Origin: an uncultured Clostridia bacterium
Lineage (GTDB): Bacteria > Bacillota > Clostridia > Lachnospirales > Anaerotignaceae
Assembly (NCBI GenBank): GCA_944377425.1
Contig: CALWEX010000067.1
Location: 1 to 56,233, forward strand
Length of the DNA: 56,233 bases
Reading direction: 5' to 3'
Shown here: positions 23,681 through 31,483 of the stretch, in pieces
Layout: every line of letters begins with the position of its first letter
Numbering within the stretch: the first letter of the stretch is position 1
Made by a program: the position numbers and the translations under genes
The notes under the pieces: model-generated
The model's input: only the letters and a program-made list of their open reading frames with translations
The model's database searches: none
What the model was told of the DNA's origin: nothing

Positions 23681-23947
23681 ATGATTAAAGTTAAATCCTT
23701 TTTTAATCTTATTGGTAAAAAGGCGTCTTTCTTTTTTACTTTAGCTCTTGCATGTGCATATTTTGTTGTTCCGTCTTTTGCTGCGGTTGACGAAACCGTT
23801 GTAACGAACATGACAACGGCGTTTACTTCCGTTAAAGAAAATTTTAACGCTATTGTGGCAGCTATTGGACCTATTGCCGTTGGTGTGGCTGGTATCTTTA
23901 TAGTATGGCGTTTAGGTGTGAGATTCTTTAAATCTATAGCTAAGTAA
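23681..23947 (+). CDS. Inovirus major coat protein precursor
   Basis: An 88-aa precursor with a signal peptide: basic start, hydrophobic core (residues 16-30) and cleavage near PSFA/A at residue 34. The mature chain of about 53 residues has a polar acidic N-terminus (VDETVVTNMTTAF), a central membrane helix (IVAAIGPIAVGVAGIFIVW) and a basic end (RFFKSIAK). That tripartite design is the signature of filamentous phage pVIII, packed in thousands around the DNA. The AAGGAGG site is strong, and a strong terminator follows, as expected for the most abundant transcript. Confidence 0.85.
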   Translation: MIKVKSFFNLIGKKASFFFTLALACAYFVVPSFAAVDETVVTNMTTAFTSVKENFNAIVAAIGPIAVGVAGIFIVWRLGVRFFKSIAK

Positions 23948-23972
23948 CTTTAAATTGGCCTTAATATTAATG

Positions 23973-24027
23973 CTTGTCAAGATAAAAAGGAAGATTTTCG
24001 GAGAAAATACTCTTTTTTCTTGACGAG
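23973..24027 (+). terminator. Strong hairpin terminator after the major coat gene
   Basis: CTTGTCAAGA (23973-23982) pairs with TCTTGACGAG (24018-24027), and the inner AAAAAG...GATTTTC / GAAAAT...CTTTTT extends the stem around a GGA loop. TTTTAATA follows. M13 also has its main terminator just after the major coat gene, so placement fits. Confidence 0.7.
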
Positions 24028-24046
24028 CTTTTAATACAGTTATAAT
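24019..24046 (+). promoter_or_regulatory. Candidate promoter nested in the terminator arm
   Basis: CTTGAC/TTGACG at 24019-24025 and TATAAT at 24041-24046 with 15-16 bp between them. The -35 box is part of the terminator's right arm. It would restart transcription for the minor coat, Zot and downstream genes. Confidence 0.4.
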
Positions 24047-24050
24047 GTTT

Positions 24051-24085
24051 CAACGCCTTTCGGCACAGTATGCCGGAAGGCGTTG
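24051..24085. repeat. 15-bp hairpin in the leader of the minor coat gene
   Basis: CAACGCCTTTCGGCA (24051-24065) and TGCCGGAAGGCGTTG (24071-24085) pair with one G-T wobble around CAGTA. It lies directly after the nested promoter and before the ribosome site of the next gene; translation control or a phage packaging signal are possible. Confidence 0.7.
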
Positions 24086-24122
24086 GCTATATATTAACGT
24101 TTATCTTATGGGGGTGGCTATA

Positions 24123-25667
24123 ATGTTAAAAAAACGTATACTCTGTTTAGTACTTTGTTTTTCTGTTTTTGTTTCTTGCTCTTTCTTTAAGCCTAAGGAC
24201 GTTTATGCTTTCGCTCCTGCTCTTACTGTTGCTGGCGTTGCTCTTGCTCTTGCTTCTGCTTGCGGTCTTACTTTCTATGGTACTTCTTCGGATATAGAAG
24301 AACAAATTTCTTCTTTTCTTTCTGCTAATCCTGACCAGGAGACTTTTATAACTACTTTAATTTCTGACCATTCTGTAGACGGTACTTTTATTAATCTTGG
24401 TAAGCTTGTACTTTCTCAATATAAGGATTCTATTTTATCTTTTTTTAGTTCTATATTTTCTTATTTTAATAATCCTGGTTCTTCTGACGGTGTCATACCT
24501 GGTGATAATCCTTTCTCTTATTTAAATGTACCAATTACGTCAGATATTTTTTCTGTTGATTCTCATTATATTACTGATTTTTATCAGCAAAAAACTTTTC
24601 CTTTTGCTCTCAGTTTTTATCGTTCTACCTACGATTTTTATATATACTTTACTTACTTTATTGAGGTTTCACCTGGTGTTTACTCTCGTGCTCGTTATTA
24701 TTTTAATTGGGAGTGTCCTACTTATGACCATGATTATACTTTGTTTGAGATTATCTCCCATGAGGAGCTTGTATCTAGTAAAACTTTTACTTTAGTTCCT
24801 GGTGTTACTCCTTGCGTTTATGGTCTTCTTGAAGAAGAGCCTTATCTTATATCTACTGCTTTTGATGTGGCTTCAAGTGATAAGTTGCTCATTTCTTCTA
24901 GTCGTATTAATTATTTATGGGTTCCTCAGGGTTTTTTTTATGATAGTACTGTTTATCTCGATAACCCTAACTCAGCAATACAAAATGCTACTTTTTTCAG
25001 TTATGCTATGCCTGAAATGTTGAAATATTTGCCTTATGATAAGATGGCTTTTAAAGATGTATCTTTGACAGATGCTGCCTATACTTATGTATATCCTGAA
25101 GGTGTGACACAAGATGATGTTATAACAGGTTGGACTAATGCGTTTGAACAAGCTAATGAAGATGTTATTATATATCCGCTTTCACCTGATGAGCTTGTCG
25201 GTGTTAATGGTTATGATATTGCCTATGGATATGAGGGTGTTGCTGGTGCCGTTGAGGGTGTAGACTTGCCCCAGTCTGGTGTCGAAAATCCTGACGTTCC
25301 CGTTACTCCTGACTTATCTGGGATTACTATTCTTTTAAATAATATACTTAGCTTTATTAAGTCCATACCTGCAACTATAATTGGTACTGGTTCTTTGAAT
25401 TTTGACGCTTTTAATAATATTAATTTAAGTCACGTCTTTCCTTTTTGTATACCTTTTGATTTGATTAGTAGTTTTCAAGTTTTTAATAGACAACCTGTTG
25501 AACCTGTTTTAACTTTAGATTTTTCTGGTACTGTTTTTGAGCCTGTTGGTACATATACTATCGATTTAACACAGTTTGAACCTTTAGCTAAGATTATACG
25601 TTTTTTCTCTTATAGCTTTTTTGTTCTTGGTTTGGTTCTTGTTACTCGAAAGATAATAAAGGGGTGA
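24123..25667 (+). CDS. Inovirus minor coat / adsorption protein candidate (514 aa)
   Basis: A 514-aa exported protein. A signal peptide covers about residues 1-30, and a second hydrophobic patch follows. The long middle region is rich in Tyr, Ser, Asp and Pro, with a VPVTPDLSG linker near residue 400. A C-terminal transmembrane helix (near residues 492-508) is followed by RKIIKG. The design of signal peptide, large external domain and C-terminal anchor matches pIII receptor-binding proteins of filamentous phages, and it sits between the coat and Zot genes. ATG 24123 has GGGGGTGG upstream. The body matches nothing I recognise. Confidence 0.65.
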   Translation: MLKKRILCLVLCFSVFVSCSFFKPKDVYAFAPALTVAGVALALASACGLTFYGTSSDIEEQISSFLSANPDQETFITTLISDHSVDGTFINLGKLVLSQYKDSILSFFSSIFSYFNNPGSSDGVIPGDNPFSYLNVPITSDIFSVDSHYITDFYQQKTFPFALSFYRSTYDFYIYFTYFIEVSPGVYSRARYYFNWECPTYDHDYTLFEIISHEELVSSKTFTLVPGVTPCVYGLLEEEPYLISTAFDVASSDKLLISSSRINYLWVPQGFFYDSTVYLDNPNSAIQNATFFSYAMPEMLKYLPYDKMAFKDVSLTDAAYTYVYPEGVTQDDVITGWTNAFEQANEDVIIYPLSPDELVGVNGYDIAYGYEGVAGAVEGVDLPQSGVENPDVPVTPDLSGITILLNNILSFIKSIPATIIGTGSLNFDAFNNINLSHVFPFCIPFDLISSFQVFNRQPVEPVLTLDFSGTVFEPVGTYTIDLTQFEPLAKIIRFFSYSFFVLGLVLVTRKIIKG

Positions 25668-25672
25668 TTTTA

Positions 25673-25921
25673 ATGTTATTAAATCTTATACAATCTATAA
25701 TTGACGGTTTTGCAACTGTATTATTAACTATTGTAACTGTTCTTCCTTCCAGTCCGTTTGAGGGTTTATATAATCTTTCTATGGACGAACAGTTTTTGGG
25801 ATATTTGTCTTGGCTTCTGCCTATAGCTGAAATGTTAGCTTTGCTTCAAGCATGGGGTATTTCTGTTGGTGGGTTCTATCTGTACATGATTGTTCTACGT
25901 TGGATTAAGGCTATAGAGTAG
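25673..25921 (+). CDS. Inovirus small membrane protein (pVI-like)
   Basis: An 82-aa hydrophobic protein with two predicted membrane helices (residues 5-25 and 47-75). ATG 25673 follows AAAGGGGTGATTTTA; the GTG at 25664 is within that site. Placed between the adsorption protein and the Zot ATPase, it fits pVI, which caps the virion with pIII. Confidence 0.6.
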   Translation: MLLNLIQSIIDGFATVLLTIVTVLPSSPFEGLYNLSMDEQFLGYLSWLLPIAEMLALLQAWGISVGGFYLYMIVLRWIKAIE

Positions 25922-25933
25922 GGAGGTGATTGT

Positions 25934-26542
25934 GTGATTACGTTTTATTCTGGTACGCCTGGCAGTGGAAAAAGTTTGCATGTGGCTAGGGATATATATA
26001 ATCGTTTGGTTTTTCTTAAAAAACCTGTAATTTGTTCTTTTAATATTAATACTGATTATATATCTAAAGGTGGTAAACGTCGTATTGGTAACTTTGTATA
26101 TCTCCCTTTGCATGAAATGACTGTTGAATATTTTTATAAGTATGCTGAGGAACATCACGTATATGGTAAAGAAGCTCAAACACTTGTTGTCATTGATGAG
26201 TGTCAGCTTTTGTTTAATCCTCGTGAGTTTGGTAAGTCTGACCGTCTTAAATGGATTAATTTTTTTACTGTGCATAGACATTTGGGTTTTACTTTTATAC
26301 TTATAAGTCAGTTTGATATGTTAGTTGATAAGCAGATACGCAGCCTTTTTGAATATGACGTAAAGCATCGTAAACTTTCTAATATTGGTGTTTTCCGTTT
26401 TATTCCTATTAAGATTTTTTGTTGTGTGTCTTATTGGTATGCAGTAAAGAAAAAGCTTAGTGTTGAGTTTTTTGTTTATCAGAGAAAGTATTCACTTATT
26501 TATGATAGCTTCTTTACTGTTAAAAAGATAGGTGTTGTATAG
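25934..26542 (+). CDS. Zot-type assembly ATPase (pI-like) of the inovirus
   Basis: A 202-aa P-loop ATPase with Walker A GTPGSGKS at residues 7-14, a conserved SFNINTD strand, and Walker B LVVIDECQLLF near residue 76; ISQFDMLVDKQIR is the usual sensor segment. This is the filamentous phage gene I / zonula occludens toxin family, which drives virion extrusion through the envelope. Compared with family members of 350-400 aa it lacks the C-terminal transmembrane and external domain, as may suit a one-membrane host. The start is GTG 25934 with GGGAGGTGATT. Confidence 0.85.
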   Translation: MITFYSGTPGSGKSLHVARDIYNRLVFLKKPVICSFNINTDYISKGGKRRIGNFVYLPLHEMTVEYFYKYAEEHHVYGKEAQTLVVIDECQLLFNPREFGKSDRLKWINFFTVHRHLGFTFILISQFDMLVDKQIRSLFEYDVKHRKLSNIGVFRFIPIKIFCCVSYWYAVKKKLSVEFFVYQRKYSLIYDSFFTVKKIGVV

Positions 26543-26572
26543 TTGAGTTTTTTTTTTGTAATGTGAGCTCAT

Positions 26573-26603
26573 GCTGCAGAGAGCGTGGACGGCTCTCTGC
26601 AGC
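26573..26603. other. 12-bp hairpin, candidate rolling-circle origin
   Basis: GCTGCAGAGAGC (26573-26584) and GCTCTCTGCAGC (26592-26603) form a perfect GC-rich stem with loop GTGGACG. It lies in the only gap between the Zot and Rep genes. HUH initiators commonly nick beside such hairpins just upstream of their own gene, but the nick site is not identified. Confidence 0.5.
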
Positions 26604-26693
26604 GGGGGCTCTACTTGACAATATAACATATCTTACTCATTTTTTGTTTTTGCTTTTAAATTTATTTCTTATACGGCTTATACGGGTGGTTTT

Positions 26694-27578
26694 ATGCAGT
26701 ATGAATATAGGTCTTATCTTCGTGATTATGGAACTTATTATAAAGTTTCAACTGTTAAAATTCCTGTTGGTTTTTCTTTTCCTCCTGATGTTATAGACTG
26801 GTTTAAAAAGTCTTATGGTTGTAAGTCTACTTTGGCTGCTGAGTATGCTTTAGAACTTTTTTATTCTAACTATGAACTTTTTAAAAAGTTGTATACTTTT
26901 GATAATCCTGTTGGTGATGATTTTTTAAAGCAAAATGGTCGTTTTGTTTCTTCTGTATTGCGAACTAAGTCTAATCTGGAGCAGTTGGCTAATTGTAATA
27001 AATGGGATTACTTTGTAACTTTTACAATTAGTCCTGAAAAGTATGATAGGTATGATTTTAAAGCTTTTTATAAGTCTTTTTCTAAATATGTTAATAATTT
27101 TAAACGAAAACATGGTTTTCGTTTTTATTATGTATTTGTACCTGAGATGCACGCTGATGGAGCTTGGCATTTGCATGGGTTAATAGGGGGGCTGCCTGTG
27201 TCTTTTTTAAAACCTTTTGATTTATCACAAAAATTGCCTAAATATATACGTGATAAACTAATAGCTGGTGAGTGTATATATGATTTTCCTGAGTTTTCTG
27301 AGAAGTTTGGTTATAGTGTAGTTGAACCATTGAGGGATAAAGAAAGGGCTTCTAATTACATAAGTAAGTATATATCAAAAGGGTTTTTTAATGATGACAG
27401 ATTTAAGAATGTTCATTTTTATTATGCTTCTTTGGGATTAAATCGTGCTGAATTAATTTGTTCTGGTTCTTTTGAAACTTCTGACTTTAAACCTGATTAT
27501 CATAATGATTATTGTACAGTCTATAAATTTTCAAAGACTGATTTTAGTTTAGATGATATAAAAAGTAAATTTGCATAA
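26694..27578 (+). CDS. Rolling-circle replication initiator (HUH endonuclease)
   Basis: A 294-aa Rep protein. Motif 1 is FVTFTIS (near residue 107), motif 2 with the metal-binding His pair is WHLHGLIGG (near residue 157) and motif 3 is NYISKYISKG (near residue 220), with Tyr and Lys residues as expected for the nicking Tyr. It would nick the viral strand at the origin and drive rolling-circle synthesis. No helicase domain is present, as in phage gene II and small plasmid Reps. Its stop codon runs into the right boundary hairpin. Confidence 0.88.
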   Translation: MQYEYRSYLRDYGTYYKVSTVKIPVGFSFPPDVIDWFKKSYGCKSTLAAEYALELFYSNYELFKKLYTFDNPVGDDFLKQNGRFVSSVLRTKSNLEQLANCNKWDYFVTFTISPEKYDRYDFKAFYKSFSKYVNNFKRKHGFRFYYVFVPEMHADGAWHLHGLIGGLPVSFLKPFDLSQKLPKYIRDKLIAGECIYDFPEFSEKFGYSVVEPLRDKERASNYISKYISKGFFNDDRFKNVHFYYASLGLNRAELICSGSFETSDFKPDYHNDYCTVYKFSKTDFSLDDIKSKFA

Positions 27579-27611
27579 ACTATTCGCAAAACTGTCGTTT
27601 TGCGAATAGTT
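27578..27611. repeat. Right boundary repeat of the inovirus: perfect 15-bp hairpin
   Basis: AACTATTCGCAAAAC (27578-27592) and GTTTTGCGAATAGTT (27597-27611) with loop TGTC. Its first 16 bases repeat the left boundary. It begins on the last base of the rep stop codon. Probably the right attachment site, and it could also end the rep message. Confidence 0.7.
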
Positions 27612-27643
27612 GTAGATACCTCTCCTTATAACTTTATAGCCAT

Positions 27644-27678
27644 AAAAAAGCCGTATGTTTAGTCCATACGGCTTTTTT
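27644..27678. terminator. Bidirectional terminator
   Basis: AAAAAAGCCGTATG and CATACGGCTTTTTT around a 7-nt loop. It serves the minus-strand miaB-to-carboxypeptidase operon and would also stop inovirus transcription. Confidence 0.9.
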
Positions 27679-27717
27679 AATAAATTTATATTTATATGTT
27701 ATTTATTATTTATTGTT

Positions 27718-29196
27718 TTAAAATCTTCTGCGTCTTTTATATTTATATTTAGGCCTTGAATAATAGCCTCCGCCTCTGCGGTTTCTGAATATTTTAATTA
27801 TAATAATTATTGCAATTATTATAACAACAACTACAGCAACTTTTACAATACTTAAGTTGCTTACAAAGCCTGTAAGAGCATCTTTTATTTTATATAAAAT
27901 TCTCATAAATATATTAGCTTTTTCAACTGTTCTTGATGAATAAACCTTAGTTTCGGCTAATACATTTCCGTTAGCGTCTTTATATGTTATTGTACCAATT
28001 TCGGCTCCTTCGTCTATAGGCGCTTTTAATGTAATTGTTTCAGAAGTTTCGTCTGTATCAGATTTTGTATACAAAATATCCTGATTTGTTACGTTTAAAT
28101 CAGTGGTGATTGTTCCAACATCTGTTTTAGAAAGAAAAAGAGTTATATCATCCTTTATTACTAAATCGAGTGTATTTCCTCCGGCTGATTTATTGTATAC
28201 AAGGTCTGCTGTATATACACTGTCACCATTTTTGTTAAGAGTATAATAACCAAAGTTATTAAAACCATATTCAAAAAGGTTTTTAGCATCTAACCATCTG
28301 TTTGGGTCTTCAGAGTTATAAATAACTGCTATAAGCTGAACGTTATCTTTAGTTGCTGAAGCTACAACACTGTCGCCAGCTTCATCAGTAAAGCCTGTTT
28401 TTATGCCATCGGCATATTGATAGTTATACTCTGAATTTGTTATAAGCAAGTTATGGCTTGTCCAGTTATAGTCCTGAGTTAATGCTCCGTCTATTTGCTG
28501 AGAGCCCAAACTGTTTCCTGAATAGCTTTTTTCTGCTGCAATTTGTTTAATTAACTCATTTTTCATGCCTTCAGCTGCAATTTTGGCAATATCTGCTGCT
28601 GTTGTATAGTGATTGTCGTCGTGGTAACCATGCGGATTTGTAAAATGTGTTCCTGTGCAGCCCAACTCTTCGGCTTTTTGATTCATTAAATCTGCAAAAA
28701 TCTGCTCACACTGTGTAAGACCCATTGAATCATCATTTTTAATTTTTCTAGCTACGGCACATGCCGCAACCACAGCTGAGTCGTTTCCACTTGGTATCAT
28801 AAGGCCGCGAACAAGGTTTTCTGCCGTTATTGATTCACCTACTATATGCCCTGCTTTGCTTGAGTCAAGACTTACTTCATTAACTTCTGTTCCTACTGTT
28901 ATAACATCGTCTTTATTAAAATGCTCAAGGAAAATCAAAGCTGTCATTATTTTTGTGGTGCTAGCCGGATACATTCTTTTGTCGGCTTCTTTGCTGTATA
29001 ATACTTTTCCTGTGCCAGCTTCAACTAAAATGGCTGACTGAGCATAAACCGAAGGCTCAGAAACTGTTTGAGTTGTTTGTACTGTATTTTCTGTTGAATT
29101 AGTGCTGTTTTCATCTAAAGTATCGGCAAAAACAGTTGCCGAAGACAATGCTAAAACTGCGGCTAATAAAGCCGTAATTAATCTGCGTTTTTTCAT
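27718..29196 (-). CDS. D-alanyl-D-alanine carboxypeptidase (DacF/PBP5 type)
   Basis: A 492-aa secreted low-molecular-weight penicillin-binding protein. Signal peptide to about residue 24 (TVFA), catalytic SxxK as STTK at residues 79-82, SGN in IPSGNDSAVV (near 138) and KTG in DGIKTGFTDEAG (near 263). A C-terminal membrane helix of Val/Ile and an Arg/Tyr-rich tail anchor it. It trims the last D-Ala from peptidoglycan stems. It is the last gene of the minus-strand operon, 20 bp after the lyase gene, and a terminator follows. Confidence 0.92.
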   Translation of the reverse strand: MKKRRLITALLAAVLALSSATVFADTLDENSTNSTENTVQTTQTVSEPSVYAQSAILVEAGTGKVLYSKEADKRMYPASTTKIMTALIFLEHFNKDDVITVGTEVNEVSLDSSKAGHIVGESITAENLVRGLMIPSGNDSAVVAACAVARKIKNDDSMGLTQCEQIFADLMNQKAEELGCTGTHFTNPHGYHDDNHYTTAADIAKIAAEGMKNELIKQIAAEKSYSGNSLGSQQIDGALTQDYNWTSHNLLITNSEYNYQYADGIKTGFTDEAGDSVVASATKDNVQLIAVIYNSEDPNRWLDAKNLFEYGFNNFGYYTLNKNGDSVYTADLVYNKSAGGNTLDLVIKDDITLFLSKTDVGTITTDLNVTNQDILYTKSDTDETSETITLKAPIDEGAEIGTITYKDANGNVLAETKVYSSRTVEKANIFMRILYKIKDALTGFVSNLSIVKVAVVVVIIIAIIIIIKIFRNRRGGGYYSRPKYKYKRRRRF

Positions 29197-29216
29197 CTAT
29201 ATGCCTTCTTCCTATA

Positions 29217-30503
29217 TTATAATTTAACAAGACCTTTATCAACCATGTTTTGTAAACCTATTATAATACCTATTTTAGCATGATGCCAGCTTAAACCGCC
29301 TTGCATAAAAACATTATAAGGCGGTTTTACAGGTGCGTCGGCGCTTAACTCAATAGAAGAACCTTGAACAAAAGCTCCAGCGGCCATTATAACTGGGCAG
29401 TCATAACCTGGCATATCCCATGGTTCCGGTGTAACAAAGCTATCTACAGGTGCACCCTTTTGTATCCCCTGACAAAAAGCAATAACATTTTCTGCCGATT
29501 TAAGCTCAAGAGCCTGAACAATATCAGCACGTTTTTCGTTTGAAGTAGGTATTACATTAAAACCAAGTCCCTCAAATATGTTTGCAAGAAATACAGCACC
29601 TTTTAAACTGCCGTTTACTACTTGAGGAGCATTAAAAAGACCTTGAATAAGAAGTGAGTTAATGCCTAATGTGGCACCAACTTCTTTACCTAAGCCTGGG
29701 GATGTAAGACGCACAGCTGCATTTTCTACATACTCGTTTTTGCCTACTATATAACCACCTATAGGCGCAAGTCCGCCGCCTGGGTTTTTGATTAATGAGC
29801 CAACTGCAAGGTCTGCCCCTACATCTGTAGGCTCTATATAGTCAACAAACTCGCAGTAGCAGTTATCAACCATACATATAACTTCTGGTTTAATGCTTTT
29901 AATAAATTTAATTAACTCAGCTGTTTTTTCTATAGGTAAAGACTCTCTCCACTCATAGCCTTTTGAACGCTGTATAGTTACAAGCTTTGTTTTTTCAGTA
30001 ATGGCATTTTTTATGCCTTCAAAATCAAATGAACCATCACTGAGTAAATCTACCTGTTTATAAGTAATGCCATATTCTGCAAGTGAACCCTTTTCAGGCC
30101 TAATGCCTATAACGCCTTGCAAAGTATCATAAGGTACACCAACAGGTGAAAGTATTTCATCACCCGGACGCAGATTACCAGCTAATGCAACTGATAATGC
30201 ATGTGTTCCGGATATAATCTGTGGACGTACAAGGCCTGCCTCAGCATGGAATATATCGGCATATATCTGCTCAAGTGTATCACGGCCTAAGTCATTATAT
30301 CCATAACCTGTTGTAGCGGCAAAATGGGCTTCACTTAGTTTGTTTTTTTGCATTGCCTTTAAAACTTTTAATTGATTATATTCAGTTATTTTATCAATCT
30401 CATCAAATTTATCTTTTACATTATTTTCGCATTTTAAAGCATAATCAAGTACTTTTTTATCTATTTTGAAATTTTCAATTATAAAACTTTCTAACTTATC
30501 CAT
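29217..30503 (-). CDS. Methionine gamma-lyase-like PLP protein (YnbB family)
   Basis: A 428-aa fold-type I PLP enzyme often annotated as aluminium resistance protein. GYGYNDLGRDTLE, the PLP-contacting MVDNCYCEF, and the Schiff-base Lys in SLIKNPGGGLAP (near residue 237) are visible. Its neighbour is miaA, as in many Firmicutes. It is thought to act on sulfur amino acids, but its substrate is not settled. Start ATG 30503 follows AGGAGA. Confidence 0.88.
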   Translation of the reverse strand: MDKLESFIIENFKIDKKVLDYALKCENNVKDKFDEIDKITEYNQLKVLKAMQKNKLSEAHFAATTGYGYNDLGRDTLEQIYADIFHAEAGLVRPQIISGTHALSVALAGNLRPGDEILSPVGVPYDTLQGVIGIRPEKGSLAEYGITYKQVDLLSDGSFDFEGIKNAITEKTKLVTIQRSKGYEWRESLPIEKTAELIKFIKSIKPEVICMVDNCYCEFVDYIEPTDVGADLAVGSLIKNPGGGLAPIGGYIVGKNEYVENAAVRLTSPGLGKEVGATLGINSLLIQGLFNAPQVVNGSLKGAVFLANIFEGLGFNVIPTSNEKRADIVQALELKSAENVIAFCQGIQKGAPVDSFVTPEPWDMPGYDCPVIMAAGAFVQGSSIELSADAPVKPPYNVFMQGGLSWHHAKIGIIIGLQNMVDKGLVKL

Positions 30504-30521
30504 TTGTTTCTCCTGAATTTC

Positions 30522-31481
30522 TTAAATTAGTAGATTAGATTTTAAATAATCATACATTTTTCCTGCTGTGTAAACATAATCTTTTCCTGTTGTGTCTATC
30601 CATACTCCATTTGTTTGGTGTTTAAACCACGTAAGCTGCCTTTTAGCAAAATGCCTTGTACCTTTTTTTATTTCATCCACAGCCTGTTCCAAAGTTGTGC
30701 TACCTTTAATATAAGGCACCATCTCTTTATATCCAAGTCCCTGCATTGACACCAAATCAGGTGAAAAGCCCATTTCAAGCAGTTTTTGTACTTCATTTTC
30801 AAGCCCATTTTTAAGCATAATATCAACCCGCAGATTTATTCTTTCGTATAATTTCTGCCTGTCCATAATAAAAAAAAAAAAAGCTGTATTATAAGGCGAC
30901 TCTTTTAGGTGTTCATTTTTGTTATGTTCCGAAAGCCTACAGCCTGTCTGCATATAAAATTCAATAGCACGTATAACTCTCTTTACATTATTATAATGTA
31001 TATTTTGGGCATACTCAAAATCAATATTTTTTAATTTTTCGTATAAATATTCCGCTCCGTACTGCTCTGCTTCTTTTTCCAATTCTTTTCTTATAGAGTC
31101 GTCAGAATTAGTTTCCATAAAATTATTATTGTAAACTACTGAATTTATATAAAAACCTGTTCCACCTACTAATATTGGTATGTGACCGTTTTTATAAATC
31201 TTTTCTATACACTCATTAGCCCTTTGCTGGAATATTTTTATGTTAAACTCATCATCAGGCATAAACTCATCTATAAGGTAGTGTGGTACGCCTTCTTTTT
31301 CTTCTTCTGTTATTTTAGCTGTTCCTATATCCATGTATTTATAAACCTGCATGGAATCAGCAGAAATTATTTCACCGCCAATTTTTTTAGCTAAAAGAAC
31401 CGATGATGCAGTTTTTCCGCAGGCTGTAGGCCCGGCTATAACAACAAGTGTTTTTTTATCGCATGAAAAGTTGTTTTCCAT
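30522..31481 (-). CDS. miaA: tRNA dimethylallyltransferase
   Basis: A 319-aa MiaA that adds the isopentenyl group to A37 of tRNAs reading UNN codons. P-loop GPTACGKT (near residue 16), SADSMQVYKYMDIGTAK, the VGGTGFYI loop and RQLTWFKHQ near the end are all conserved. The next step (2-methylthiolation) is done by miaB in the same operon. It lies 2 bp after mutL. Confidence 0.96.
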   Translation of the reverse strand: MENNFSCDKKTLVVIAGPTACGKTASSVLLAKKIGGEIISADSMQVYKYMDIGTAKITEEEKEGVPHYLIDEFMPDDEFNIKIFQQRANECIEKIYKNGHIPILVGGTGFYINSVVYNNNFMETNSDDSIRKELEKEAEQYGAEYLYEKLKNIDFEYAQNIHYNNVKRVIRAIEFYMQTGCRLSEHNKNEHLKESPYNTAFFFFIMDRQKLYERINLRVDIMLKNGLENEVQKLLEMGFSPDLVSMQGLGYKEMVPYIKGSTTLEQAVDEIKKGTRHFAKRQLTWFKHQTNGVWIDTTGKDYVYTAGKMYDYLKSNLLI

Positions 31482-31483
31482 TA

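Larger units (their letters stand above)
22552..27611 (+). mobile_element. Integrated filamentous phage (inovirus), about 5.06 kb
   Basis: A compact unit: divergent repressor, ssDNA-binding protein, two small membrane proteins, a coat protein with signal peptide, a large exported protein, a small membrane protein, a Zot-type ATPase, and an HUH replication initiator. This is the standard filamentous phage gene order. The + strand of the unit is markedly T-rich, unlike the A-rich sense strands of the flanking host genes, as expected for an ssDNA virus. It is bordered by the repeat AACTATTCGCAAAACT at both ends. There is no integrase gene. All genes look intact, so it may still be active. Confidence 0.88.

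Noticed and set aside
24526..25023. Leu-rich + strand ORFs inside the inovirus adsorption gene
   Set aside because: They arise from T-rich codons read out of frame and have no ribosome sites.
25934..26542. Zot as a toxin
   Set aside because: The gene is a phage assembly ATPase lacking the C-terminal external domain to which toxin activity has been attributed, so I make no toxin claim.
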